Source: Sandaracinaceae bacterium (lineage in GTDB: Bacteria > Myxococcota_A > Polyangia > Polyangiales > Sandaracinaceae). Taken from it: 51,133 nucleotides of DNA. Positions within the stretch are counted from its first letter, which is position 1; every line of letters begins with the position of its first letter. The stretch is from NCBI GenBank assembly GCA_019694315.1, contig JAIBCE010000013.1, forward strand, positions 1 through 51,133, written 5' to 3'. The notes beneath the pieces were generated by a model. The model was not told the DNA's origin and made no database searches. It worked only from the letters and a program-made list of their open reading frames with translations. Made by a program: the position numbers and the translations under genes. This document shows positions 42,223 through 50,695 of the stretch, piece after piece.

Positions 42223-42899
42223 CGCCGCCCATGAACGCACCGAGCGCCATCCTCTTCGATCTCGACGGTACGCTCGTCGACAGCCTCGAGGACATCGCCG
42301 ATGCGATGAACCACGCGCTCGGCGAGCTCGGCCACCCGCCGCATGCGCTCGAGGCCTATCGCACGCTCGTCGGTGACGGCGCGCGCGAGCTCGCGCGACG
42401 CGCGCTCCCGCCCGAGCACACGCGAGACATCGAGCCTGTGCTCGCGCGCTACAAGGACCGATATCACCGACACCCGATCACGAAATCACGCGCCTATCCG
42501 GGTATCTACGAGCTACTGACCACCTTGCGCGAGCGTGCCATTCCGCTCGCGGTGGTCACGAACAAGCCCCATGAGGCGGCCGTCGCGATCGTCGACGCGC
42601 TCTTTCCGAGCCACACGTTCCGCGTGGTCCTCGGCCAGAGAGACGGAGTGCCGCACAAGCCCGATCCAGCGATGCCCCGCGCCGTGCTTCGCGAGCTCGA
42701 GATCGCCTCGAGCGACGCGTGGTTCGTCGGAGACACGAGCACCGACATGTGCACCGCGCGCAACGCGGGGCTCTTCGCGATCGGGGTCACCTGGGGCTTC
42801 CGCGCGCGCGCCGAGCTCGAGGCGCACGGCGCCCACGCGATCATCGATGTGCCCGCGGCGCTCCTCGAGATCGATCCGGCGCGTGTGCGAGGCCTCTGA
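42219..42899 (+). CDS. HAD-family phosphatase (phosphoglycolate phosphatase-like)
   Basis: 226 residues. The HAD motif I ILFDLDGTLVDS (nucleophile D14, D16) opens the fold, followed by a helical cap (ADAMNHALGELGHPPHALEA). Motif II/III regions are PLAVVTNKPHEAAVAIV and KPDPAMPRAVLRELEI, and motif IV is AWFVGDTSTDMCTARNAG, with the metal-binding Asp pair. This is the Gph/phosphoglycolate phosphatase pattern, but substrate specificity is broad in the family. ATG 42219 overlaps the previous stop (ATGA at 42219-42222), making this the third member of a translationally coupled set. Confidence 0.9.
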   Translation: MTPPMNAPSAILFDLDGTLVDSLEDIADAMNHALGELGHPPHALEAYRTLVGDGARELARRALPPEHTRDIEPVLARYKDRYHRHPITKSRAYPGIYELLTTLRERAIPLAVVTNKPHEAAVAIVDALFPSHTFRVVLGQRDGVPHKPDPAMPRAVLRELEIASSDAWFVGDTSTDMCTARNAGLFAIGVTWGFRARAELEAHGAHAIIDVPAALLEIDPARVRGL

Positions 42900-42969
42900 T
42901 CGCAGCGAGGGCCTCCGCCGTTCGGGCGGGTTTGTCTCGTTCCGCGGGGTGAGCGTGTAGAGTGCATCG

Positions 42970-44052
42970 ATGCGTCTCCACCCGCTCGGCGTCGGTCTCG
43001 GTCTCTCGTTCTCGCTCTCGCTCGCGGGGTGCGGGAGCGTCACGCACACGCACGCGAGCCTCGAGTTCGCGTCGCCCGAGACGCCCGACCTCACCGCGCG
43101 CGGCGCCGACGCGGTGCGCCTGCGCGTGCAGGACGCGAGCGTGTCGCTCACGCGCTCGGGCGTGATGGTGGACCCGCGCGGCTACCTCCTCACGACGTTC
43201 TCGTCGGTGGGCGTGGGCGCGGCGCGCGCGCGCGGCGGGCGACCGGGGACGCTCTTCGCAGGCGGTGACGAGGTGCGTGTGGAGGTCTTCGAGGGCCCCT
43301 TCTCCTCGACGCCGACGGAGTACGTGGGTCGCGTCGTGCGCGGAGATCTGCGCCTGAACCTCGCGCTCGTGCGCATCACGGGCACGCCCGATGGGCCGCT
43401 CGATCCCGAGGCGCGCTTCGCCTTCGTGGCCCCACCCACCGACGCGACGCTCACGTGGGGCGGCTTCGGATGGGCGATCGGCGCCTCGCCGACCATCCCC
43501 TCGCTCACCGCGTTCCACGCGAACACGACCGCCGGCGTGCAGAATTCCGAGGGACACATCGCGGGCTATCTCGTGAACGTCGTCGAGCCGACGCTCGACG
43601 GCGCGGGCTACTACGACGCGCGCGGTGAGCTCGTGGGCGTCTACATGAACGGCTTCGTGCGGCCCACGAGTCGCATCCCCACCGCGTGGCGAACCGAGCT
43701 CGCGGCGGGCGCGATCGACGATCGCCGGATCGAAGGCATCATCACGCTCGAGCCGGGTCGCTGGGCCGAGGCGAGCCCGATCGGTGACTCGGTGTTCGTG
43801 CCGGGCGACGACGAGGCGCGCGCCGACGTGACCGAGGAGTTCCTCTTCGCGCTGCCCTCCACCCAGGCGGGGACCATCGAGGTCGAGCCGCCCGTCGCGG
43901 TGGTGGCCTACCAACGCGGTCGCGCCCTCCAGAGCGGCAACGGCGAGATCTACGTGCCTGCCGAGCCCGACGTGTACGTGGCCGTGCGCATGCCGCGGCC
44001 GACCGATCCACGAGGCCTTCGTCTGCGCGTGCGCTTCGTGGCGGAGCAGTGA
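42970..44052 (+). CDS. Lipoprotein with a trypsin/HtrA-like fold lacking the catalytic triad
   Basis: 360 residues. Lipoprotein signal MRLHPLGVGLGLSFSLSLAG, Cys 21. The protein aligns with the next gene's protease. GVMVDPRGYLLTTFSSVG matches GTVIDARGYVLTNFHVAG with Ser 78 at the place of catalytic His, and LRLNLALVRI has Asn 130 for Asp. The NPGNSGGALID block is replaced by PTLDGAGYYDARGELVGVY with no Ser. It is therefore a pseudoprotease paralogue. It may bind peptides or modulate the active protease. Its stop lies 68 bases before the protease start. Confidence 0.82.
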   Translation: MRLHPLGVGLGLSFSLSLAGCGSVTHTHASLEFASPETPDLTARGADAVRLRVQDASVSLTRSGVMVDPRGYLLTTFSSVGVGAARARGGRPGTLFAGGDEVRVEVFEGPFSSTPTEYVGRVVRGDLRLNLALVRITGTPDGPLDPEARFAFVAPPTDATLTWGGFGWAIGASPTIPSLTAFHANTTAGVQNSEGHIAGYLVNVVEPTLDGAGYYDARGELVGVYMNGFVRPTSRIPTAWRTELAAGAIDDRRIEGIITLEPGRWAEASPIGDSVFVPGDDEARADVTEEFLFALPSTQAGTIEVEPPVAVVAYQRGRALQSGNGEIYVPAEPDVYVAVRMPRPTDPRGLRLRVRFVAEQ

Positions 44053-44120
44053 TGACGCGCACGACGACGAGCGCGTGGGAACGTCGCGGCCCGTGCGGTG
44101 TCGAGGGACACGAGGCATCC

Positions 44121-45524
44121 ATGGCCTTCCGATGGCTCCTCGCCCTCTCGCTCGCGCTGATCGCGCTCGGCCCCGCTGCGGCGCGCGCGCAAGAGCTCAC
44201 GCGTGCCGTGCGCGAGCGCTGCATCACCTCGGTCGCGCGCATCGAGGTGGACACGCCACGCGGCACGCTGTCGGGCACGGGCACGGTCATCGACGCGCGT
44301 GGCTACGTGCTCACCAATTTCCACGTGGCCGGGCACGCCGATCAACGCACGGGCCTACCAGGCACGCACCACGCACGCCGCTATCGCGTGGCGATCACGC
44401 GCACCGAGCGTGACGAGGTCGAGGATCGCTACGTCGCCGAGGTCGTGCGCGGGAGCCTCCCGCTCGACCTCGCCCTGCTGCGCATCGTCGAGCACGCCGA
44501 TGGTACGCCGCTCACGAGCGCCGACACCTTCGCGCCGATGACGATCCGCGACGGCTCGCCGGAGCTCGGCACGCAGGTCTGGGCGCTCGGTTTCCCGGCA
44601 GGCGTGCGCACGGTGAACATCACCGCGGGGCAGGTCGCCGGCTTCGAGCGCAACGCTGATGGCGAGACGGCATGGCTCCGCACGGACACCGAGTTCAACC
44701 CCGGCAACTCGGGCGGGGCCCTCATCGATCGAGAGTGCCGGCTCGTCGGTGTGCCGACCGCCGTGTCGGACAACGTCGAGCCGATCGAGCTCGCGCGGCC
44801 CGCGACGCGGATCCCCGCGCACTGGCTCGTCGCGCTCCGCGCTGGCACCGTGCTCGCGAGCGAGCCCACGGAGGGGATCCTCCCGCTGAGCACGCTCACC
44901 GAGCTCGTCGACGTCCACCTCGGCGACTCCGCAGGGCGCGGTGGAGAGCTGCGCTTCTACGCGCTCCCGCGCGAGCGACCGGGCGTCGTGTCCATCACGC
45001 CGCGCCTCGACATGGGCATCGTGGGCGCGGGCGGGCGCATCCTCCGCGAGGGCGAAGGACAGGCGCTCGTCACGGCGTCCGATCCCGCCTCGTCGCTGGT
45101 GATCGTATTCGTGCCCCGCGGGCAGAGCGGGGCGTTTCCGCGCGTGCGTGTGCGCTACACGCCGATGACCTCGCCTGCCTCGGTCGCTGGCAGCGGCAGC
45201 GCCGTGCGCGGGCGCGTGGCCCTCGCCGACGGAGGCTCGTGCCGCACGTTCGCCGTGCTCGCCGCGCGCGACGTGGACCTCGCGAGGCTCTCCAGCGATC
45301 TCTCTCGCGGCGTGGTGTCGGAGGCCGAATTCCGTCGGCGAACGCACACCATCGCGGCCACCGACGACGAGGGGGCCTTCGCGCTCTCCGCGCCGAGCGG
45401 GCCGTACGTGCTCGGCTTCCTCACGCCTTCGCTCGGCGCCCAGGGCGTGGAGGCGCGCGAGGTGGAGGTGCCTGCGGGGGGCCTCGACGTGGGGACCATC
45501 ACGCTCTCGAGCGCCTGCCCGTGA
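44121..45524 (+). CDS. Secreted trypsin-like/HtrA-type serine protease
   Basis: 467 residues. Sec signal MAFRWLLALSLALIALGPAA then ARAQ, a protease domain (about 25-235) and C-terminal extensions. The triad is visible: H68 in VLTNFHVAG, D116 in LDLALLRI and S197 in FNPGNSGGALID. Extracytoplasmic parts after 240 contain two beta-rich blocks, including a carboxypeptidase-regulatory-like block at the end (TDDEGAFALSAPSGPYVLGF). No PDZ domain is apparent. It should act in the periplasm or outside. ATG 44121 has a gagggacacgagg ribosome site. Confidence 0.88.
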   Translation: MAFRWLLALSLALIALGPAAARAQELTRAVRERCITSVARIEVDTPRGTLSGTGTVIDARGYVLTNFHVAGHADQRTGLPGTHHARRYRVAITRTERDEVEDRYVAEVVRGSLPLDLALLRIVEHADGTPLTSADTFAPMTIRDGSPELGTQVWALGFPAGVRTVNITAGQVAGFERNADGETAWLRTDTEFNPGNSGGALIDRECRLVGVPTAVSDNVEPIELARPATRIPAHWLVALRAGTVLASEPTEGILPLSTLTELVDVHLGDSAGRGGELRFYALPRERPGVVSITPRLDMGIVGAGGRILREGEGQALVTASDPASSLVIVFVPRGQSGAFPRVRVRYTPMTSPASVAGSGSAVRGRVALADGGSCRTFAVLAARDVDLARLSSDLSRGVVSEAEFRRRTHTIAATDDEGAFALSAPSGPYVLGFLTPSLGAQGVEAREVEVPAGGLDVGTITLSSACP

Positions 45525-45567
45525 GGTCGCGCTCGACATCGCGCGCGTGATGCTCTGTGATCGCGCC

Positions 45568-47121
45568 ATGCACCGTAGCAGCTCGCGTGTCGGTCGAGGC
45601 AGCTCGCCTGTCGATCGAAGCCTCCTCCTCCTCTTCAGCAGCGCCTGCCTCGTGCTCTTCGGGCCTGCGTCCGTCCAAGCGCAGTTCCACATGGAGGACT
45701 CGCTGCGCGGCTCTACGATGGGCGACGCGAGCGGAGGCACCTTCGGCGCCGACGGATGGACGGTCACCGGCGTGTCCGATCGCATCTGGTACGCGCTGCC
45801 CACGCTCGTGAGCGGCTCGATCGAGGTGACGGTCGCCAACATCTCCAACGCGAACCTCCCGCTGCCCGATCACGAGATCATGGCGATGTACGAGGCGGGC
45901 TACGGCATCGGAGAGCCCATCCGCTACGCCCCGGAATTCCGCGCGAATCACTACAAGACGCTCGTGCGCATCTACGGCACGGCGGAGCCCGCGCGGACGG
46001 GCGCGATGAAGTTCATGTGGGGCGCGTGCCCGAGCGGTGCGCCCGGCTACGACGCGTGCGACTGCGCGTCGTTCTTCGAGGAGCCGTTCGGCGGCGCGGA
46101 GGCCTGGAGCGGCGCGCCGCGTCGCATCCGCATCGAGTGGGGCGGTGGTCACTCGCGCCTCCTGCGCGATGGTGTCGAGCTCGTGAGCGTCGACTACACG
46201 GGCTTCTCGTTCGCGCCCTCGGCGCTGCACTTCATGCTCGGCAGTCCCCGCAACGACGGCGGGCTCTCCGCGATGCCCATCGGCGCGGTGTTCTCGGATC
46301 TCGTGATCGACGGCACGGAGGGTGCGGTCGCGATGTGCCCGTCGGTGATGCTGCCCGATGCGGGTCCGGTGCCGGACGCCGGCATGTGCTCGGGCCTCGA
46401 CGTCGCGATCGCCGATGCGACCGCGGCGAGCTGGGAGCCGGGTGTGTTCCCCGATGCGAGCGACCTCAACGTCGAGGGCGACGGCACGACGCCGAACGCG
46501 ATCGTCTATGTCCGTTTTCCGCCGGTGGCGGGCCCGGTCGCGGCCGCGACGCTGACGATGACCACCTCCACGGTGCCGAGCGCGGGAGGTGGCTCGGGCG
46601 TCGTGTGCGAGGTGACGGGCGGCACGTGGAGCGAGTCGACGCTCACGTGGGCCACGAGGCCCACGGTCGGCACGCGGTGCTCCGGTGAGGCTCGCGCGGT
46701 GGGCCCTTCCACCGTGGTGAGCTGGGACGTCACGCCGCTCGTCACGCCGGGCCACGACGTGGAGCTCGCGATCGTGTCGAGCGACACGGACGGTGCGCAC
46801 TACCTCTCGCGCGAGAGCGGCGCGTGCACGGGCGCGCCTCGGCTCGAGGTCACGCTCCTCACGGGCCTCGACGCGGCCGTGGTGGGCGCGGACGCGGCGC
46901 AGGTGGCGAGCGATGTGGGACCGATCGCATCGCTCGATGCTGCCTCGAGCGACGGAGCGGTGATCTCGATGGACGCACGCACGAGCGGCGATGCGGGCCG
47001 CGGCAGCATCGCGTCCGGCTGCGGGTGTCGCGCGGCAGGCGCGCACCCGAGAGGCCTCGCGGCGCTCGGCATCCTCGCGCTCGCCGCGGGGATCGCCCGC
47101 CGTCGTCGCGCGCGTCGCTGA
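45568..47121 (+). CDS. Surface protein with DNRLRE-like domain and MYXO-CTERM-like tail
   Basis: About 517 residues. N-terminal signal (SLLLLFSSACLVLFGPASVQAQ). An N-terminal lectin-like beta domain (about 40-250) contains GSIEVTVANISNANLPLPDH and RRIRIEWGGGHSRLLRDGV. A DNRLRE-type domain follows near 300-430 (AATLTMTTSTVPSAG, GGTWSESTLTWATRP, VVSWDVTPLVTPGHDVELAI). An Asp/Ala linker leads to a C-terminal sorting-like tail: a GCGC motif, then RAAGAHPRGLAALGILALAA and RRRRARR. That Cys pair, helix and Arg cluster is the MYXO-CTERM type, processed at the surface. ATG 45550 or 45568 could start. Confidence 0.82.
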   Translation: MHRSSSRVGRGSSPVDRSLLLLFSSACLVLFGPASVQAQFHMEDSLRGSTMGDASGGTFGADGWTVTGVSDRIWYALPTLVSGSIEVTVANISNANLPLPDHEIMAMYEAGYGIGEPIRYAPEFRANHYKTLVRIYGTAEPARTGAMKFMWGACPSGAPGYDACDCASFFEEPFGGAEAWSGAPRRIRIEWGGGHSRLLRDGVELVSVDYTGFSFAPSALHFMLGSPRNDGGLSAMPIGAVFSDLVIDGTEGAVAMCPSVMLPDAGPVPDAGMCSGLDVAIADATAASWEPGVFPDASDLNVEGDGTTPNAIVYVRFPPVAGPVAAATLTMTTSTVPSAGGGSGVVCEVTGGTWSESTLTWATRPTVGTRCSGEARAVGPSTVVSWDVTPLVTPGHDVELAIVSSDTDGAHYLSRESGACTGAPRLEVTLLTGLDAAVVGADAAQVASDVGPIASLDAASSDGAVISMDARTSGDAGRGSIASGCGCRAAGAHPRGLAALGILALAAGIARRRRARR

Positions 47122-47127
47122 CGTCGG

Positions 47128-48009
47128 TCAGCGAACGCAGAGCACGGGCACGGAGGCGTGACGGATCACGCTGGCCGCGACGCTCCCGAGGAAGGCGCGC
47201 GCGATGCCCTTGCGCCCGTGGGTCCCGATGACGATGAGGCTCGCCCCGATCGCCGCTGCCTGTCCGGTGATCGCCGCGTGGGGCGCGTCCTCGAGCACCG
47301 CGATCGAGCCCGCGAGCGCGGCCACGTGGGGCAAGGTCGAGCTCGCGATGAAGTCGTGCATGTCCTTGCGCGACTGCCGATCCGAGCTCGCGTGCACCAG
47401 CGAGAGCTTGGCGTCCATCCGCTCGGACCACTGTGCTGCGAGATCGACGGCGCGCGCACAGGGCTCGGAGCCGTCGATCGCGACGAGCCACGTGCCGCCG
47501 TGGGGCGAGCGCGTGATGCCTCCGCCGTGGCTTCGATCCGAGGCGCGGTGCGGCACGACCAGCACGGGCTGCTCCGCGTGGCGCAGGAGCTGATCGGCGG
47601 TGGAGCCGAGGATGCGCTCGACGAGCGAGCCCTGCATGCGGCCCGCGCCGACCACGAAGAGGACCTCCCGGCCCATGCCCTGCGCCTCGGCGGCGAGGCG
47701 CATGAGGGCCTCGTAGGGGCGGCCTCGCTGCGCGCTCACCACGAGGGGCACGCCGAAGGTCGCGTGTTGCTCGCAGAGCGCGTCGAGCTCCTTCTTCGCA
47801 TGCGCGACGCGCTCCTCCACCTTGTGCACCATCGCGCGCACGGCCGGCGAGGAGGCGATCGGCTCGTCGGTGGGCTCTTCCCCGAGGTCGAGGGCGTGCA
47901 CGGCGTGCACGGAGCCTCCGAGCTCCTTGGCGTAGAGGAGGGCCGTGTCGAGCACGTGGGTGTCGGGCGAAGCGAGCTCGATGCCACAGAGAACGAGGGC
48001 GTCCGTCAT
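47128..48009 (-). CDS. Tandem universal stress protein
   Basis: 293 residues, two USP domains. The first starts MTDALVLCGIELASPDTHVL and ends with LVERILGSTADQLLRHAEQP, then VLVVPH. The second starts GGTWLVAIDGSEPCARAVDL and ends VIGTHGRKGIARAFLGSVAA, then SVIRHASVPVLCVR, with the ATP-binding pattern G-x2-G-x9-G(S/T) visible in the second domain. Such proteins bind ATP and respond to stress. The stop lies 6 bases beyond the convergent surface-protein gene. It is downstream of the acyl-CoA dehydrogenase on the same strand with an 89-base gap. Confidence 0.9.
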   Translation of the reverse strand: MTDALVLCGIELASPDTHVLDTALLYAKELGGSVHAVHALDLGEEPTDEPIASSPAVRAMVHKVEERVAHAKKELDALCEQHATFGVPLVVSAQRGRPYEALMRLAAEAQGMGREVLFVVGAGRMQGSLVERILGSTADQLLRHAEQPVLVVPHRASDRSHGGGITRSPHGGTWLVAIDGSEPCARAVDLAAQWSERMDAKLSLVHASSDRQSRKDMHDFIASSTLPHVAALAGSIAVLEDAPHAAITGQAAAIGASLIVIGTHGRKGIARAFLGSVAASVIRHASVPVLCVR

Positions 48010-48098
48010 GCCCGGGATCCTACGCGCCGCACGCGCGCCCCCCAATGGTGGCGTGACGTGCGGCGCTCGTCCTCACCCCTCGACGCGCTGCGCTCCGG

Positions 48099-49268
48099 TC
48101 AGAGGCCCATGATCTTCGCGATCATGTACTTCATGACCTCGCTGGTTCCGCCGCCGATGCGAAAGAGGCGCTGGTCACGGTAGTAGCGCGCGACCCAGAG
48201 CTCCTCGAGGTAGCCCATGCCGCCGTGGAACTGCACGGCGAAGTCCGCGATCTCGTCGGCCACGTCACCCACGATCAGCTTGCTCATCGCGATGAGCTTC
48301 ACCGTGTCGTAGCTGATCGCGTCGTGCTTCACGTAGCGCTCGCTGTTGAACGCGTCGCCTGCCTTGTAGACGAGCGCGCGCGCCGACTCGGCCTTGGCGT
48401 AGAGCTCCGCGATCTTGTGCTGCCACACCTGGTGCTTGATGAGCGGCTTGTTGAACACGCTGCGATCACGGCCCCACTCGAGGCAGCGCTCGAGGGCGTG
48501 GAAGCCGCCGGCGAGCGCGGAGCTCGAGCCCACCAGGCGCTCGCTCTGGAAATTCTGCATCAGGTACATGAAGCCCTGACCCTCCTCGCCGAGGAGGTTG
48601 CGCTTGGGCACGCGGCAGTTGTCGAAGAAGAGCTCCGCCGTGTCGCTCGACCAGTTGCCCATCTTCGAGAGCTTCTTCGAGACGCTGAAGCCCTTGGTGT
48701 CGGTGGGGAAGAGGATGATCGAGAAGCCCATGTGCCCCGCCTCGGGGTTGGTCTTCACGAGCAGCGTGACGAAGTCCGCCCGCGTGCCGTTCGTGATGTA
48801 GGTCTTGCTGCCGTTGATGACGTACTCGTCGCCCTCGAGGCGCGCGACCGTCTTGATGTTCGCCACGTCCGAGCCTGCGCCGGGCTCCGAGACGCCGAGC
48901 GCGGCGATGCGCTCGCCGCGGATGGCTGGCACGAGGAACTCGTCCTTCTGCGCGCGCGTGCCGAGCTCGTTGATGCACGGCGTGGCCATGTCGCTCTGGA
49001 CGAGCATGGCCATGGTCACGCCCGCGAGGCTCGAGCGCACGAGCTCCTCGCTCTTGGCGATGGAGAACCAGTAGTCGCCGCCCGCACCGCCGCAGTCCTC
49101 GGGGTAGTGCGCTCCGAAGATGCCGAGCTTGCCGGCGCGCTCGAACACCCACTTGGCGAAGATCTCGTCGCGCTCCCACTCGTCGGCGTGCGGGGCGAGC
49201 TCCTTGATGGCGAAGTCACGGCAGGTCTTGCGGAAGAGCTCGTGCTCCTCGGTGAACGGCGTCCACAT
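48099..49268 (-). CDS. Acyl-CoA dehydrogenase
   Basis: 389 residues, full length for the family. FAD/CoA segments are ALGVSEPGAGSDVANIKTVA, YVINGSKTYITNGTRADF and NWSSDTAELFFDNCRVPKRN. The C-terminal LFRIGGGTSEVMK lacks the MCAD-type catalytic Glu, but NFQSERLVGS carries Glu 243 at the position used in isovaleryl- and long-chain enzymes. It should form a tetramer and oxidise branched or long acyl-CoA in the cytoplasm, passing electrons to ETF. ATG 49268 has a caaggagag ribosome site. An operator-like palindrome lies 94 bases upstream. Confidence 0.95.
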   Translation of the reverse strand: MWTPFTEEHELFRKTCRDFAIKELAPHADEWERDEIFAKWVFERAGKLGIFGAHYPEDCGGAGGDYWFSIAKSEELVRSSLAGVTMAMLVQSDMATPCINELGTRAQKDEFLVPAIRGERIAALGVSEPGAGSDVANIKTVARLEGDEYVINGSKTYITNGTRADFVTLLVKTNPEAGHMGFSIILFPTDTKGFSVSKKLSKMGNWSSDTAELFFDNCRVPKRNLLGEEGQGFMYLMQNFQSERLVGSSSALAGGFHALERCLEWGRDRSVFNKPLIKHQVWQHKIAELYAKAESARALVYKAGDAFNSERYVKHDAISYDTVKLIAMSKLIVGDVADEIADFAVQFHGGMGYLEELWVARYYRDQRLFRIGGGTSEVMKYMIAKIMGL

Positions 49269-49361
49269 CGTCGACTCTCCTTGCGCGAGCAGGGGCCCGT
49301 GCCCCTCGTCCGCGCCCGTACCCGAACCCTCTTGGCCTCCGCGCCGAGCTCGGCGCGAAAC

Positions 49362-49375
49362 TGAATGGCCATTCA
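49362..49375. promoter_or_regulatory. Operator-like palindrome upstream of acyl-CoA dehydrogenase
   Basis: A perfect 14-base palindrome, tgaatggccattca, 94 bases before the acyl-CoA dehydrogenase ATG, in the 327-base gap to the fxsA-like gene. The half-sites resemble TetR-type fatty-acid regulators (FadR of Bacillus has tgaatga/tcattca half-sites), which repress beta-oxidation genes. No regulator gene is next to it. Confidence 0.45.
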
Positions 49376-49418
49376 TTAGAGGAAGGCGCGCGAGAACTCA
49401 AGCGTCTTCGCGGGATCC

Positions 49419-49476
49419 CTTCTCGAGGCCGAGCCCGAAGCTCCTCGAGGCCGAGCCCGAAGCTTCTCGAGGCCGA
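49419..49476. repeat. 22 bp tandem repeat
   Basis: Units of cttctcgaggccgagcccga plus ag at 49419 and 49441, with a truncated third at 49463 (cttctcgaggccga). They lie in the non-coding gap 49269-49595 before the FxsA-type gene. No gene is seen there. Confidence 0.8.
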
Positions 49477-49595
49477 TCGAATGGGCAGGCCCGCGCGCGG
49501 AAGGGACGGGTGCGTTTGCTCGTTGTCCCGCCATGACCTACACGCACGTGACGGCGCTTCCCCACCGCGTGGCGCCAGTAGCGAGAGGGAGCTCG

Positions 49596-50159
49596 ATGCT
49601 CGCGCGCCTGTTCGTCCTCTTCACGATCGTGCCCTTCATCGAGCTCTTCTTGCTCATGCAGGTCGGCGACCTCGTGGGGTTCTGGCCGACGGTCGGGATG
49701 ATCCTGCTCACCGGCTTCGTGGGCGCGTGGCTCGCCAAGCGCGAGGGTCTGCGTGTGCTGCGCGAGTACCAGCAGGCGCTGGCGGAGATGCGCATGCCCG
49801 AGGAGGGCCTCACGAGCGCGCTCCTCGTGCTCGTGGGCGGCGCGCTGATGATCGCGCCCGGCGTGCTCACGGACATCACGGGCATCCTCCTCATGATCCC
49901 GCCCGTGCGTCGCGTCGTGGCCCGCTACGTCGAGGCCTACGTGAAGAAGCACTTCCTCGGACCTGCGGGTGCGGGGCGCGGCGGCGCGACGTTCCGTCAG
50001 GTGCGCGTCGGTCCCGACGGAGTCGTGCGGGAGACCGTGCGGAGCACCGTCGTCGAGACCAGCGGCGAGGTCACGAGCGAGACGAAGCAGGACGACGTGC
50101 TCGAGCCCGATCTCGTCGTCGATCGTCGCGGTCGCGTGGTGGCGCGCCTCGAGGATTGA
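49596..50159 (+). CDS. FxsA-family membrane protein
   Basis: 187 residues. FxsA-type start MLARLFVLFTIVPFIELFLL, then helices GDLVGFWPTVGMILLTGFVG and SALLVLVGGALMIAPGVLTD with the characteristic ILLMIPPVRRVV. The first about 120 residues match FxsA; a hydrophilic C-terminal tail of about 65 residues is longer than usual. The family is implicated in phage-exclusion sensitivity in E. coli, function otherwise unclear. ATG 49596 has a gagaggga ribosome site. It is followed by the hypothetical gene with 17 bases between. Confidence 0.88.
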   Translation: MLARLFVLFTIVPFIELFLLMQVGDLVGFWPTVGMILLTGFVGAWLAKREGLRVLREYQQALAEMRMPEEGLTSALLVLVGGALMIAPGVLTDITGILLMIPPVRRVVARYVEAYVKKHFLGPAGAGRGGATFRQVRVGPDGVVRETVRSTVVETSGEVTSETKQDDVLEPDLVVDRRGRVVARLED

Positions 50160-50176
50160 GCGCCCGCGCGGATACG

Positions 50177-50695
50177 GTGCCCGACGTCTGCTTCGGCCTC
50201 TGGCTGTCCGAGGACGGCACGCGCGCGATGCAGATCGCACGCGAGGGCGACGCGGTGATCGTGACCGTGTGGCGTCGCGCCGATGGCCTGCGGCACCTCA
50301 CGCTGCGGCCGGCCACGTGGCACGCGCCTGATCCGAGCGCGAGCGCGAGCCCTGACGCCAAGCGACGCCTCGGCTACCTCCAGGTCGAGGTCGACACGCC
50401 GGGGCTCGGCTCCACGTACGACCTGATGCTGGCATGTCGAAACGCTGATCCCTCGCAGTACGGGGGCTTCGACTGGCGCCCCGTCCCGCCCGAGCTCCCG
50501 CGAGAGCACGCGCGCCTCTTTCCGCAGGGCGGCGCGAGCTACTACGAGGCCGTGCTCGGCGCGTGGGACGACTTCGTCGAGCCGATCCGCTCGGCCGATC
50601 GCTGGATGGAGCCCCTCTCCACGTGGCGCCCCGCGACGGCCGACGAGGTCGAGGACGGCGGACGTTCGCGTGAGCCTCGGCATCCTCGCGTTTGA
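50177..50695 (+). CDS. Hypothetical protein whose 3' end is formed by a repeat
   Basis: 172 residues, beginning MPDVCFGLWLSEDGTRAMQI from a GTG. Strands RRADGLRHLTLRPATWHAPD and RLGYLQVEVDTPGLGSTYDL and a helix-like YYEAVLGAWDDFVEPI are visible; no family is recognised. The last 10 or so codons (about 50667-50695) coincide with the dispersed repeat (cgtgagcctcggcatcctcg), so the original C-terminus was probably replaced. A TTG at 50156 overlapping the FxsA stop is an alternative start. It lies downstream of FxsA and is likely co-transcribed. Confidence 0.65.
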   Translation: MPDVCFGLWLSEDGTRAMQIAREGDAVIVTVWRRADGLRHLTLRPATWHAPDPSASASPDAKRRLGYLQVEVDTPGLGSTYDLMLACRNADPSQYGGFDWRPVPPELPREHARLFPQGGASYYEAVLGAWDDFVEPIRSADRWMEPLSTWRPATADEVEDGGRSREPRHPRV

